NCBI GenBank assembly: GCA_903632075.3
Contig: CAHIKZ030005207.1
Coordinates: 1,186,001-1,250,000 of the forward strand
Length of the DNA stretch: 64,000 nucleotides
Direction: 5' to 3'
Source of the DNA: Acanthosepion pharaonis
Lineage: Eukaryota; Mollusca; Cephalopoda; Sepiida; Sepiidae
The position numbers were made by a program, and so were the translations under genes. Position 1 is the stretch's first letter. Each line of letters begins with the position of its first letter. This document shows, in pieces, positions 21,095 through 32,624 of the stretch. The notes under the pieces were generated by a model, which searched no databases, was not told where the DNA came from, and was given only the letters and a program-made list of their open reading frames with translations.

Positions 21095-21355
21095 TTAAAA
21101 TTTAATATTCCTCTATATGGTCACAATTTGCACAAAGAACATCAAAGCGGTACTCGATTTCTTGCCATGTTCGCTGTAGCATGGCATCCGTGATCTTTTG
21201 CTTTAGATCAGTGATGTCCCGTATCTTTGTTCGATATACGATATCTTTAGCATAACTCTATAGAAAGAAGTTTAGGGGAGTGATATCTGGTGAACTAGGT
21301 GGCCATGGAATTTGGCCATCCCTTCCAATCCATCGGCCAGGAAATGTTAGGGGTT
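21095..21355 (-). pseudogene. IS630/mariner-type transposase C-terminal relic
   Basis: The minus strand reads 'TFPGRWIGRDGQIPWPPSSP' then 'DITPLNFFL', 'YAKDIVYRTKIRDITDLKQK' and 'QEIEYRFDVLCA', with one internal stop. The family form is FPGRWIGRGGP--WPPRSPDLTPLDFFLWGYVKD. The third catalytic acid (D in TPLDFF) is N here (TPLNFF), so the copy could not be active even if intact. The upstream two-thirds of the protein is missing. Confidence 0.8.
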
Positions 21356-21489
21356 TCATTTAACAATATCGCTTTCATCAACAGGATATCTGAAATACAC
21401 AAATGCAGTGGGATTAAAAATTTTGATAACGACTGAGTACATAAACAAATCTGATTAAGATATCTCATATCTCATTAATTGCCTTTGTA

Positions 21490-21730
21490 ATATAGATCGA
21501 AGGAATAGATAGTGGATCGGACTGGGGAATCTGAGATCAGAGTTCGAATTCATTACATTCACTTATGTGCTAATACCCTTGGGAAAGGTATGAATCCTTT
21601 TCTCTCCCCAGCTATGAGTAAATAGCAGGACAGGCCGGGTTCTATAGCCTTGGATGACAACTGGTCTACCGCAGAAAGAAAATCTGCCTCGTCAGTCATG
21701 TATCGAAAGATACATGATCGCATACATGGT
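21490..21730 (+). mobile_element. tRNA-derived SINE with conserved 3' hairpin
   Basis: 'AGATCAGAGTTCGAATTCAT' carries the B box. The body 'CTTGGGAAAGGTATGAATCC' and 'CTATGAGTAAATAGCAGGAC' recurs at 36690 and 41120-41170. Near the end, CATGTATC-GAAA-GATACATG (21697-21716) is a perfect 8-bp stem with a GNRA-type tetraloop, shared with 29827-29846. Confidence 0.8.
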
Positions 21731-21775
21731 AACTCATTGAATATATTTTTAAACTGAAAAGAGACTTTGACATTA

Positions 21776-21780
<5 letters not shown>

Positions 21781-21812
<32 letters not shown>
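21781..21812. repeat. (TA)n microsatellite flanked by TG/CA
   Basis: About 13 TA units with a TGTG start and CACACA end. Confidence 0.95.
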
Positions 21813-21817
<5 letters not shown>

Positions 21818-21829
21818 TACTAAAGAAAA

Positions 21830-23145
21830 ATCAAAACAGTTGTTGGAACTAACGGATAAATTGCTAAAACCTAAACTCTTATCCAAATACAGTCTCGAAC
21901 AAAGATGGCAATACTGAGAAAAGAAGGCATAAGACACATTTACCTACTCGGTGAAGTGCTCGAAGCCGAGATTGCCTGAACCGAGCAAAAAACGTTTATC
22001 AATGTTAAATCCTTTGAAAGGACGGCTCTCGTCGCGACTCTAGTTTCATGCAACGCAATCTTCAGACAACTTGAACGGGAATATATATATATATATGAGA
22101 GACATGTTATTACATTTATAAATTACCGTGTATTCAGTGGAAAATAGTAACAAGAATCAACGCTTTTTCGATTTTTAGTCGCTTTGAGTGTGTGCACCAG
22201 GCTTTATTACATCTTTAAAAAAAGTTCATATTTTCTGAAGAAAAAAGTCGGTACATTTGGTTATCCGTTATTTTTTTTCATCTCGAGATGCGTGTACACG
22301 TGCTCATACCAACATATTCATGATCCCATGTATATGCTTGTTTAACACAGTTACCTCCCCTGTTTATAGTTAGGACTTTTTTTTCTAAGGCTATGAAACC
22401 CTAATTATGCACTAGGGATTTGCAGAACACTGATTTTCATTACGACTCTCTCGGATTTTAGTATCTTGGGGATGTATACAGATAACAAGGTGGGAGGCTA
22501 GAACGTTTCAGCATTTAGCCAATTAGTAATGATGGTCCATTTCTGAAGGAGGGGGCCAGAATACCTTACTATCCCCGGGGGTGTCATTCGCATTCTCTCC
22601 CTGATCAATGAGTAACTAACCATGTGCAAGGATGTGGTAGCTGGCGGTGTCGGCTCTTTTTGTGGAAGCGCCCTGCTTTATACTTGAACAGCCATGCCAC
22701 AATTAATTTAGCCAACTAGCCGTACAGTCAACACTAATGGTGTTATTAAGTCACTTATTGCGAGTTACTCGCTCCTTCCTATTCAAAGATGGCGCTTAAG
22801 AGATCGCTACTCTATCAACGAAGAATTTTGATAAATTAATGATGTAATTTCAAGGCGACTGCCTGTCCAGCAGTCGCTGATCAGAGCTACAGGCAGTTTT
22901 AAGTCGAAGTCTGGGATGAACGACGTGTGCGCCATATTCCGTCAATCTCGAGGCCATACAAAAAAAAATCGGTCTAATTTTGTGGCAAGTGCAGTAATCT
23001 GCTGTGTGGCTAAGAAAACGGATTCGGGGTTGTAAAGTTTGTGGATTGGAAGCTAAATTCAAAACAGACAAAACCCTGTCCTGACCCATGCGAGAGACCC
23101 CCCTTCTAAAGCCTGGACTGCTTCAAGGGCTGGATATTTAATTAC
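21830..23145. other. Unassigned DNA, short (TA)n at 22081-22096
   Basis: No coding region recognised. 'GCTGTGTGGCTAAGAAA' near 23000 resembles a SINE A box, but no convincing B box follows. Confidence 0.45.
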
Positions 23146-23149
23146 TGTA

Positions 23150-23295
23150 TCCGTTATTTAATTTCATTGTACAGAAAAAAAATTCACCGATTGACCTTCA
23201 TTGACGCTCGATGAATATTTACGGAAACCAAATAGTGGATGTGAACAGTGAGGTGGTGTATGAGGCGCATCAGTAGGGGGTGAATTAATGCTAGT
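23150..23295 (-). repeat. Dispersed repeat, inverted partner of 19708-19840
   Basis: The complement matches 'CCCCTACTGATG', 'ACCTCACTGTTCA' and 'CTATTTGGTTTCCGTAAATA' in order. Confidence 0.75.
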
Positions 23296-24055
23296 GGCTC
23301 AGCGCAACTGTCAACCTACAGAAATACTCTACGAAAATACGTAGACAATGGGCGATGTTAAATCAATAAAAAAATAAGCAGCTGAAAAAAAACAACACTT
23401 GCTCTATCTGATAGTATTACGCGCTCTCTGGATCTGTTTCCACGGAAATATTGAGTTGACCAAAAACTTCATTAGCTTATTAAGTAGAAAATTTACATAA
23501 CGATCTTTTTGGTCAACACAATAGGTGACATTACTTTCAAGATATTCATTGGCTGATAATCGACAATAGGTCGTATCATTTGCTGATTAATCGATCTTCG
23601 GTTTATAAATTCGGTTTCATACATTTTGTTCATCAAAAAATGATATACATGAGTTATCTTAGACATGGAATGAATTTAACTACTTTTGTGCCAACTTTGA
23701 GAATAATTAATCATTATTAACTGAGGCAACGTATATATGAAATGATGGATTTTTATATATCTGGCTTTGTTTGATCGGCGACGCCCTCCGTGTCCGAGTT
23801 TGTATAAGCACATTGGATCTACTACAATTTCTCCTGCCAAGGTTACGCAGGTTCGAATCATTTTTCTTTAATAAGATATCTTTAATATTCAGGCCGGCAG
23901 ACAAATTTATTCTGTTTGATAGATAGAGCGTCTATTCAAATATGGGTAACCACTAAAAATAAGGTTTGGATTCTTAGTTTGCGTCAATTGAAATTTATTA
24001 CATGAGAATTTAAAGGTTTAAAGAAGACATCAGCAATAAAATCGTGCTATATAAA
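23296..24055. other. Unassigned DNA
   Basis: No recognised signal on either strand. Confidence 0.5.
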
Positions 24056-24059
24056 GCAG

Positions 24060-24260
24060 TAGATAGGAAGATTTTCCCCACCGGTAAGAAGTCGTTTCCC
24101 GCGAACCATTGCTCTGTGGAACCGATTTCCAAGATGTTTCCCCAGTCACTCCAATCTTAACGGTTAATTCTCAACTTAAACTGGTTATCTCCCATTCCAA
24201 TCCGTTTTAACTAACTCTTAACGTGCCCCCCCCCACCCCCGGACCTTGTACATGGTGAAA
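24060..24260 (+). pseudogene. LINE C-terminal relic
   Basis: The plus strand reads 'SRFPRTIALWNRFPRCFPS' with spaced hydrophobics following, matching the 'PRT--LWN-LP--CFP' block at the C-terminus of Jockey/CR1-type LINEs. Short and with stops; the family is uncertain. Confidence 0.5.
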
Positions 24261-24419
24261 TTTAACTGTAAAAAAAAAAATGGATTTCTAGATGAGAAGT
24301 CAAAAGATTGACTACTCACCCTTTAAAGTTATCTGGTTTATAATAAAACTTAAAGTAGATCAATTCCTATAGTAAGAAAAGTCTCATTGTTTTTTGTTCG
24401 ATCTACAATATTTACGAAT

Positions 24420-24727
24420 TAACGTAATTGCCCATGTATAATACGCATTTTTTTAAAACGATAAGCAAAACGATAATGTGCGTAGCTACAAAAAATCAGG
24501 GGTGCCCAGGTACAAAAAAAAAATCTTTAAAAAATTGCCCTAAAATAAGAATTATCATAAAACTAAATTAAAATAGTATTATTGTAGACCTAAAATTTAT
24601 AGGGTTTGATTACCAAACAGGAGGTGCGTATTATGCGTGAGTAGTAGTATTTTTTCCCACACTTTCAGCACAATGTTAGGTGTGCGTATTACGAATGAAG
24701 GCGTATTATACATAGTAAATTATGGTA
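24420..24727 (-). mobile_element. MITE with TACGTAATTccCCATGTATAATACGC-type ends
   Basis: Ends 'TAACGTAATTGCCCATGTAT' and the complement of 'ATACATAGTAAATTATGGTA' are inverted repeats bounded by TA. The interior 'TTTGATTACCAAACAGG' and 'CGTATTATGCGTGAGTAGTA' is the complement of sequence at 31525-31560, so this is the same family in reverse orientation. Confidence 0.8.
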
Positions 24728-26560
24728 AATGTTGCCTGAAAAAAGAGCTGGAATTGTTTTTTCTATAGTAAAAATCCGTGGCCATCATGCAAACAAGATG
24801 CAGTTGTCCAATTTGATTCAGTTGTGCTTAAGACTTTTGTAAAGATGTGTATGGACAATAATAAACATTCGAGCTAGAATAAAAATTTCTTTTTAAAACA
24901 TGGTTTTAAAAATGAACTTCTGACCGCGCTCGTGTTCCCATCATTGTTTGTGCCCGTTATTATAAATAAATCGGAATTGTAACAGTTAATCTTTATCCTT
25001 CGGTATGTGACTTCTTTTTCTATACAATGCCCCACTGAAGGTAATTTTGATCCCTGAACAGGTGTGTATGAATTTGACGGGGTTTTTTTTTATCATGTCC
25101 TGCTATAGCAATAGAAAACAACTTTGAGTGAAATTAACAAAGATGCTGCAATTGAGAGGCTTTGAAAAGGAATACAGTGGAAAGGGAAGTAATATTAATA
25201 AGTATTCAAGGTTAAACAACTATCCATCACTAAATTTAAACTTTCTTCGAAACGTAAGTTGTATAATTGCAAAATACTTGGGAATGCAGTTATGTTATTT
25301 CTATCATCATTAAAATTGGTCATTAATCAAAATCTTAATCTTTAGGACTAAAATGGGCGTAAAAGTGTATGATAAAAACAATAGCAACAATTATAAAAGG
25401 GGAAATTACCAAGATTTCAAACTGATTCTTTCTTTTGACATTAGCGAGAGAGAATAAGCATAATTCAGATAAGTGACAAAATTAAATTAGCATTGTTTGA
25501 CGCCATTTTTGCTTCTCTGTTCCCTTGGCATTTCTTCCCCGAATCGTGTTTATACATTTTTTATATTTCTTTACTCTTGATAGGGACAAAAGTGAATCGA
25601 CAAAAACATGTGTTGCTGCATGACGGTAATTCAACATTACCATCCCATGAATGCGTGTGATCCTAGTGTTGCTGCGCAAATGAATACCTGCCCAATTCTC
25701 TTCATATATCTGGATTGAGAACCAGACACTTACTCATTCATGCGTAGTCTCTTGGGCAAGTAGACCTGGCGGAGCCCATCCTACTCCAGGTCAGACAGCC
25801 GATTTCCACCAAACTTGAAGGATCGCCTTCGTCACGGACACCTGACTTCAGTCTAGGATGACATCCGCCAAGCGATGCCGTGTCATCTCACTGGCTCCAT
25901 ACACAGCTATGGAGTGAAGTCTACCGCGTTGTACGAGATGACTACTTGGGAAGACCTTAAATTTTAAAACCTGTTAGCTGCCGAGCTCCACTTCTCATCA
26001 GGAAGTCCTGGCCGGGGAATCGATTTAGTCACCGATGACCCTGCTATGCGGCAGGTAGAACTAAAGCACGTGGTATTAGTAACACTCGTAGCGTAATGTT
26101 CTTATTACATAGGAAATATTTACAAAATTATATTAAGTACTGTTGAAAAGGATTTTTTTTTCTTTGCATCAAATCGTTTTTTCCAGAATCAGCTTGTGTT
26201 AAAAAGTGTAGGGGCAGCATGTAAAATAACAGAATATTCAAATCGTGCAAATATCCTTAAAAGGTCAGTAACGAGAGTAGTACAATCAGTGCGACAACAA
26301 TTTGCTGATTGTCTATTGGAATGTTGTTTCCTGGTACAAAGAGGGATGTGCGCCTGCACTGATTGCTTCTCCGTTCCCTTGTCATTTCTTCACTGATTCG
26401 TGTTTATAAATTTTTATTCTTCTTTCTATTTGTCAGGCATCTAAGCTCCCAAAACCCCGACAGCAAAAAGTCTTGAACAATCAAGAATCACGATTGCAAC
26501 GATATCATAACATAATCAAATATGATTATCGTAGCTTTCGGGCGAGAACATAAATTAAAA
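24728..26560. other. Unassigned DNA with a short direct repeat
   Basis: 'GCTTCTC(T/C)GTTCCCTTG' plus about 60 further bases occurs at 25510-25575 and 26363-26425 in the same orientation, on either side of a moderately GC-rich stretch (25700-26070) that matches nothing else here. Possibly two copies of an unknown repeat or the ends of one element. Confidence 0.4.
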
Positions 26561-26564
26561 GAAA

Positions 26565-29140
26565 GAATCAAATGCAAAGAAAAGAAATAAAGAATCAAGT
26601 GCAGGAGGAAGGAAAGGAAGAAGGAATCAAGTGCAGGAGGAAGGAAAGGAAGAAGGAATCAAGTGCAGGAGGAAGGAAGGAAGGAAGGAAAGGAAGAAGG
26701 AATCAAGTGCAGGGGAAGGAAAGGAAGGAAAGGAAGGAAGGAAAGGAAGAAGGAATCAAGTGCAGGAGGAAGGAAGGAAGGAAAGGAAGAAGGAATCAAG
26801 TGCAGGAGGGGGAAGGAAAGGAAGAAGGAATCAAGTGCAGGAGGAAGGAAAGGAAGAAGGAATCAAGTGCAGGAGGAAGGAAGGAAAGGAAGGAAGGAAT
26901 CAAGTGCAGGAGGGGAAGGAAAGGAAGAAGGAATCAAGTGCAGGAGGAAGGAAAGGAAGAAGGAATCAAGTGCAGGGGGAAGGAAAGGAAGAAGGAATCA
27001 AGTGCAGGAGGAAGGAAGGAAGGAAAGGAAGAAGGAATCAAGTGCAGGAGGAAGGGGAAGGGAAAGGAAGGAAGGAATCAAGTGCAGGGGGAAGGAAAGG
27101 AAGAAGGAATCAAGTGCAGGGGGAAGGAAAGGAAGAAGGAATCAAGTGCAGGGGGAAGGAAAGGAAGAAGGAATCAAGTGCAGGAGGAAGGAAGGAAAGG
27201 AAGAAGGAATCAAGTGCAGGGGGAAGGAAAGGAAGAAGGAATCAAGTGCAGGGGGAAGGAAAGGAAGAAGGAATCAAGTGCAGGAGGAAGGAAGGAAAGG
27301 AAGAAGGAATCAAGCAGGAGGGGGAAGGAAAGGAAGAAGGAATCAAGTGCAGGAGGGGAAGGAAAGGAAGAAGGAATCAAGTGCAGGAGGGGAAGGAAAG
27401 GAAGAAGGAATCAAGTGCAGGAGGGGAAGGAAAGGAAGAAGGAATCAAGTGCAGGAGGGGAAGGAAAGGAAGAAGGAATCAAGTGCAGGGGGAAGGAAAG
27501 GAAGAAGGAATCAAGTGCAGGGGGAAGGAAGGAAAGGAAGAAGGAATCAAGTGCAGGAGGGGAAGGAAAGGAAGAAGGAATCAAGTGCAGGGGGGAAGGA
27601 AAGGAAGAAGGAATCAAGTGCAGGAGGGGAAGGAAAGGAAGAAGGAATCAAGTGCAGGGGGAAGGAAAGGAAGAAGGAATCAAGTGCAGGAGGAAGGAAG
27701 GAAAGGAAGAAGGAATCAGTGCAGGAGGGGGAAGGAAAGGAAGAAGGAATCAAGTGCAGGGGAAGGAAAGGAAGAAGGAATCAAGTGCAGGGGGGGAAGG
27801 AAAGGAAGAAGGAATCAAGTGCAGGGGAAGGAAGGAAAGGAAGAAGGAATCAAGTGCAGGAGGAAGGAAGGAAAGGAAGAAGGAATCAAGTGCAGGAGGA
27901 AGGAAAGGAAGGAAGGAATCAAGTGCAGGAGGAAGGAAAGGAAGGAAGGAATCAAGTGCAGGGGAAAAGGAAAGGAAGAAGGAATCAAGTGCAGGAGGGG
28001 AAGGAAAGGAAGAAGGAATCAAGTGCAGGGGGAAGGAAAGGAAGAAGGAATCAAGTGCAGGAGGGGAAGGAAAGGAAGAAGGAATCAAGTGCAGGGGGAA
28101 GGAAGGGAAGAAGAAGGAATCAAGTGCAGGAGGGGAAGGAAAGGAAGAAGGAATCAAGTGCAGGGGGGAAGGAAAGGAAGAAGGAATCAAGCAGGGGGAA
28201 GGAAAGGAAGGAAGGAATCAAGTGCAGGAGGAAGGAAAGGAAGGAAGGAATCAAGTGCAGGAGGAAGGAAAGGAAGGAAGGAATCAAGTGCAGGAGGAAG
28301 GAAAGGAAGAAGGAATCAAGTGCAGGAGGAAGGAAGGAAAGGAAGAAGGAATCAAGTGCAGGGGAAGGAAGGAAAGGAAGAAGGAATCAAGTGCAGGGGG
28401 AAGGAAGGAAAGGAAGAAGGAATCAAGTGCAGGAGGAAGGAAGGAAAGGAAGAAGGAATCAAGTGCAGGGGAAGGAAAGGAAGAAGGAATCAAGTGCAGG
28501 GGGAAGGAAGGAAAGGAAGAAGGAATCAAGTGCAGGAGGGGAAGGAAAGGAAGAAGGAATCAAGTGCAGGGGAAGGAAAGGAAGAAGGAATCAAGTGCAG
28601 GAGGAAGGAAAGGAAGAAGGAATCAAGTGCAGGAGGAAGGAAGGAAAGGAAGAAGGAATCAAGTGCAGGAGGAAGGAAGGAAAGGAAGAAGGAATCAAGT
28701 GCAGGAGGAAGGAAGGAAAGGAAGAAGGAATCAAGTGCAGGAGGAAGGAAGGAAAGGAAGAAGGAATCAAGTGCAGGAGGGGAAGGAAAGGAAGAAGGAA
28801 TCAAGTGCAGGGGAAGGAAAGGAAGGAAGGAAGGAAGAAGGAATCAGGGGAAGGAAAGGAAAGAAGGAATCAAGTGCAGGGGGAAGGAAAGGAAGAAGGA
28901 ATCAAGTGCAGGGGGAAGGAAAGAAAGGAAGGAATCAAGTGCAGGGGGAAGGAAAGGAAGAAGGAATCAAGTGCAGGGGAAGGAAGGAAGAAGGAATCAA
29001 GTGCAGGAGGAAGGAAAGGAAGAAGGAATCAAGTGCAGGGGGAAGGAAAGGAAGAAGGAATCAAGTGCAGGGGGAAGGAAAGGAAGAAGGAATCAAGTGC
29101 AGGGGGAAGGAAAGGAAGAAGGAATCAAGTGCAGGGGGTC
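26565..29140. repeat. Purine-rich minisatellite, about 2.6 kb
   Basis: Roughly 85 units of about 26-36 bases: AGGAAGAAGGAATCAAGTGC then AGG(A/G)GG and a variable run of GGAA blocks. The plus strand is almost pure purine apart from the ATCAAGTGC core. No unit contains a stop codon in any forward frame, so all three plus-strand frames are open for 838-858 codons; this is a property of the repeat, not evidence of genes. Length variation lies mainly in the number of GGAA/GAAGG blocks. Confidence 0.98.
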
Positions 29141-29174
29141 TCAGATGAGAAGAAAAAGCGTGGTAACACTAAAA

Positions 29175-29790
29175 GTTGAATAATCTTGATCGGTTACTGA
29201 TGAAAGAAAATATAAAAATTCAATAATAAAAAGGGAAACAGATGAAGAAATTAAATCATGGGAAATAAATATTTCGAAATATAAGGAGAACATTAAATAA
29301 GCTAGAAGAAACGAAGGAAAGAAAAATAGATGTAAAAAATGAATTAGGAGCTAAAAAATAATTTAGAGAAATCGTCTGCCTAAAAAAGTCGGTGTAGTGA
29401 TAAAATGCCGATAAGATTAAATGCATGGCGTTAAGAAAATATGCGTGTTCGTATATCAGTTCATTTGGACTAAATCTCTATAATGTCAGGTTTTCATCAC
29501 GACGTTTTAGCCGCTGTACCCTTCGGCCTTCCTTAAACAATATGAACGAATAGAGAATTGATATTGATGTTAGTGAAGGTAGGGCCATAAGCGCGTTAAT
29601 GAAAAAAAAACCCCGCTACATGTCACTATAAAGTGAATTATTTAATTTAATGATTTAAGAAATTTCAGAAATGTAAAATACAGAACGAATTTTTGAAGTG
29701 AAAAGAAGTTGTTAAAACTGATGTCAGCCGCTCCTCAGGACATCTCACATCAATTACTCAGGGTCACATCCAAATAAATAAAACATCAGT
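29175..29790. other. Unassigned AT-rich DNA
   Basis: No recognised signal. Confidence 0.5.
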
Positions 29791-29794
29791 CAGT

Positions 29795-29945
29795 TATGGG
29801 CCATGCGTGATACTCGCTTAGGCGATCATGTATCTTTCGATACATGACTGACGAGGCAGATTTTTTTCTAGCAGTAGGTTGTAAATCAATGTAATGGATT
29901 CAACTGGAATTCAAGCTCGGCTTTCCGATTCCTCAATATTTTCTT
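29795..29945 (-). mobile_element. tRNA-derived SINE with conserved 3' hairpin
   Basis: On the minus strand 'GAATCGGAAAGCCGAGC', 'TTGAATTCCAGT', 'ATCTGCCTCGTCAGTCATG' and the hairpin CATGTATC-GAAA-GATACATG (complement of 29827-29846) follow in order, ending 'CACGCATGGCCC'. The body between the B box and the tail is shortened relative to 21490-21730. Confidence 0.75.
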
Positions 29946-30347
29946 TTCAGCTCTTTCTTTCTGTCTTTTTCACTGTTTCATTGACATTTTAAAAGAGAAT
30001 AAATCTAAAGATACAGGCTGTTTACATATTATAACTTTTTGTAAATATACCAAAGGATTAAACTGTTTTTTTTTCCGAAAGGATAAGAGTTTATAATATA
30101 CTTTTTGCAACCAAAACGTTCTGATAACTTAAAACGCGCAAGATCTTTTTTTCCTCGTTGAGGGATTTTTGGATTAGCAAAACTCTGAAAGCATTAGTTA
30201 CCTCAGGTAGGCATTAAAACAAATAACTAGTATAGCATCAATTGCGTAAATTAACTACGACTAAAAATAGTGAGATGAGAGAAAAAATAATTAACTAACA
30301 GCCCATTAGTTTGTTAGAATCAGAAAAAAAAATTCGAAATTTGTAGG

Positions 30348-30575
30348 ATACATTGAAAGAAGGCTTGGAAAATTTGACTCAGAGGACATTGAGGGCTAGA
30401 CTGGAAAGCGTGAGCAACCCACGTAACATGCTTGCATAAAGTGATGGCAGAACAGAGGATGGGAGGGATATAAACCAAAATAAAAATTGACAAGAGCTCT
30501 AAAGAACAGGAAGTTGTGGAGAGCTATGATCGCCCAGGTCCTGAAGTGACAGCACATCGAAGAATGAGGTTAAAC
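30348..30575 (+). pseudogene. RTE-type LINE 3'-end relic
   Basis: The plus strand keeps 'ALKNRKLWRAMIAQVLK' near 30507-30557, the last conserved block of the RTE-type ORF, preceded by a decayed GLE/T-GKIEG region. Stops are present. Confidence 0.6.
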
Positions 30576-30579
30576 ATAG

Positions 30580-31455
30580 AGAAAGCTGTATGCTTTTAGA
30601 ATAGTTCATTTTCTCAAACAAATAGTCAATCAAGTTTTGTTTTTTTTTTTTTCCATAATCGATTGCACGTTCGATCCTGACAAGACAATGACATTATTTA
30701 GTGACTTTTTAAAAGAATTTTCCTGCGGTATTGCTTTTTATTCTGTCAAGGAAGGTTAAAATATTCAGAACTCAAATTGTTCCTATTAGGAACGCTACAC
30801 TCAACCAACCCAATCATTGCTAAAGTAAGCAAATTGATTTCAAAGCTTTCAAATGTAAAAATTACAGCGGAAAAGGAAGAAAAAAAAACACGGCTACAAG
30901 GTTCACTTTCAAATCTTGAGATGTTAAGTCGACCGGAGTCATTAGGATTCTAGCCCCCTGTGTCGTTCACCGAATTTTGCTATTCGCAAAAAATTGGATC
31001 TGAAAAGGTTTAGTGTCGTCTCATCCAGCTGTGTTTGATTTTTCTGTAAACGCGTTTTCACTTTGGATTCAATTCCTGTAGAGACATTGGATTGAATAAT
31101 GCCAAAATTTAACACAGCGTTGTGTTATGTATGTTTTTGTTTGTTTATTTTTTTTTTTTTTTTTTTGTCAGTGTTTGGGTTGCCACGTGACAAAAAATGC
31201 CTTGGAATTTTTTTTTTATCGTGTAGTAGAAGTGTGGATAATGTGCTTGATATTTCGGATTTGTTATCGGTGATTTTACAAGCATGAATATTTTAGATTT
31301 CACCAGCGAAGAACCTCATTTATCAACCTCTGACGCATTATTCCATTGATACCCCTTGAATTATCTTTGGTCTTAAAATATCCTAATTGTTGATGCTTCC
31401 TGAAATACACTTTAAAAAAAGTACCTGGTTGAATGTTACATATTTTATTTGAAGT
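30580..31455. other. Unassigned DNA with poly-T runs
   Basis: Poly-T at about 30640-30652 and 31146-31166. No coding region recognised. Confidence 0.5.
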
Positions 31456-31461
31456 AATAAA

Positions 31462-31844
31462 TACCGTAATTCCCCATGTATAATACGCCTTCATCCATTA
31501 TACGCAGCCCTAAAATTATGCTTCTACTCACGCATAATACGCACCCTTTGGTAATCAAACCCTATAAATTGTACCTCTCCAATTTAATTACAGCTAACGT
31601 TTCCTACTCTTATTAAAAAATAGTTTTGATTTTTTTTGACATCCTTGTGGGGTCGCAATCGCCGAATGTTAGTGTCAAATTGTCATATGTTTGTGGTGAG
31701 TAGTCATTTCGCAACTGAAATCGACCTATGAACCGCTAATTTTTTAAAGCATTTTTTGTAGCTGTGCACAATACGCATCCCTAATTCTGCTTATTTTTTT
31801 TTTTTTAGAAAAATAATGCGTATTATACATGGGGAATTACGGTA
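31462..31844 (+). mobile_element. MITE, same family as 24420 and 41788
   Basis: Ends 'TACCGTAATTCCCCATGTAT' and the exact complement of 'ATACATGGGGAATTACGGTA' form a perfect inverted repeat of more than 20 bases beginning with TA. The interior 'AATCGCCGAA(T)GTTAGTGTC' and 'GTAGTCATTTCGCAACTGAA' is shared with 41788-42258. It has no transposase. TA-bounded ends fit the IS630-Tc1-mariner (pogo-like) group by inference. Confidence 0.9.
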
Positions 31845-32620
31845 AACTAAATTTCGGCTGTAGGTAGTTATATATATTCACTGGTAAGAAATTACTGAAG
31901 TGTTTCATGGTAGCCGTTTAGTTATATAGAAACATTCGGCATTCATCAATAGAACGGCCAGTGCCACTCCGGGTTCAAATTTTATAAAGGCTTCCATTAT
32001 TTCGACTTAAATTTTTGCCGAAATAAAAACGGCAAGGACTTCTTTGATTACTTTATATAAGAGAGAAACTTAACATATTTATGACCGATACTTTCATGTG
32101 CATGGATTGTGTGGTGCCAAATTTGTTCTTAAATATCTAAACTGTCAGCTGGATACAACAGCTTTCTCAGATCAATAGTTAAAAATAGCTTTCAGACAAT
32201 ATCTGTAGTTCTTAGCAAGGACCATCCTTCTGACCCTGTAGAATGGCGCTACAGAATCACAAAGAACTGTAGAAAGAAAACAAAAACAAGAAACCGCACG
32301 ACTTGAGAACTTTCAACAATTTAAATGGATATCACATGAAACTTGAAAACAAGAATAACATAATCAAGATGTCGATGTTCCTTGCCGTTTTTACTTCGTG
32401 TAGCAAGAAGTGATCACTGATTGCATCACGTGCCGGAAAAGATGTTGCGCGTACACCAGTCATAGCTCGAGCAGCGGCAATGAAATATGACGGTGTCGTA
32501 GCAGCTCTGTCAGGCTTCATGGATTTAAGGTGACCTTGTCCGTAGGCGCATCAAGTCGCCGAATACATCAATGGGATCCTGTGCCTCACACCACAAAACC
32601 ACACGTTCATGTTCTGAATC
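31845..32620. other. Unassigned DNA
   Basis: No recognised family; the minus strand is open at 32520-32332 without a known domain. Confidence 0.4.
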
Positions 32621-32624
32621 TAGT

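Noticed and set aside
26572..29183. Three overlapping plus-strand open frames of 838-858 codons
   Set aside because: They exist in all three frames because the repeat unit has no stop codon; there is no domain and no codon bias, so this is a minisatellite artefact.
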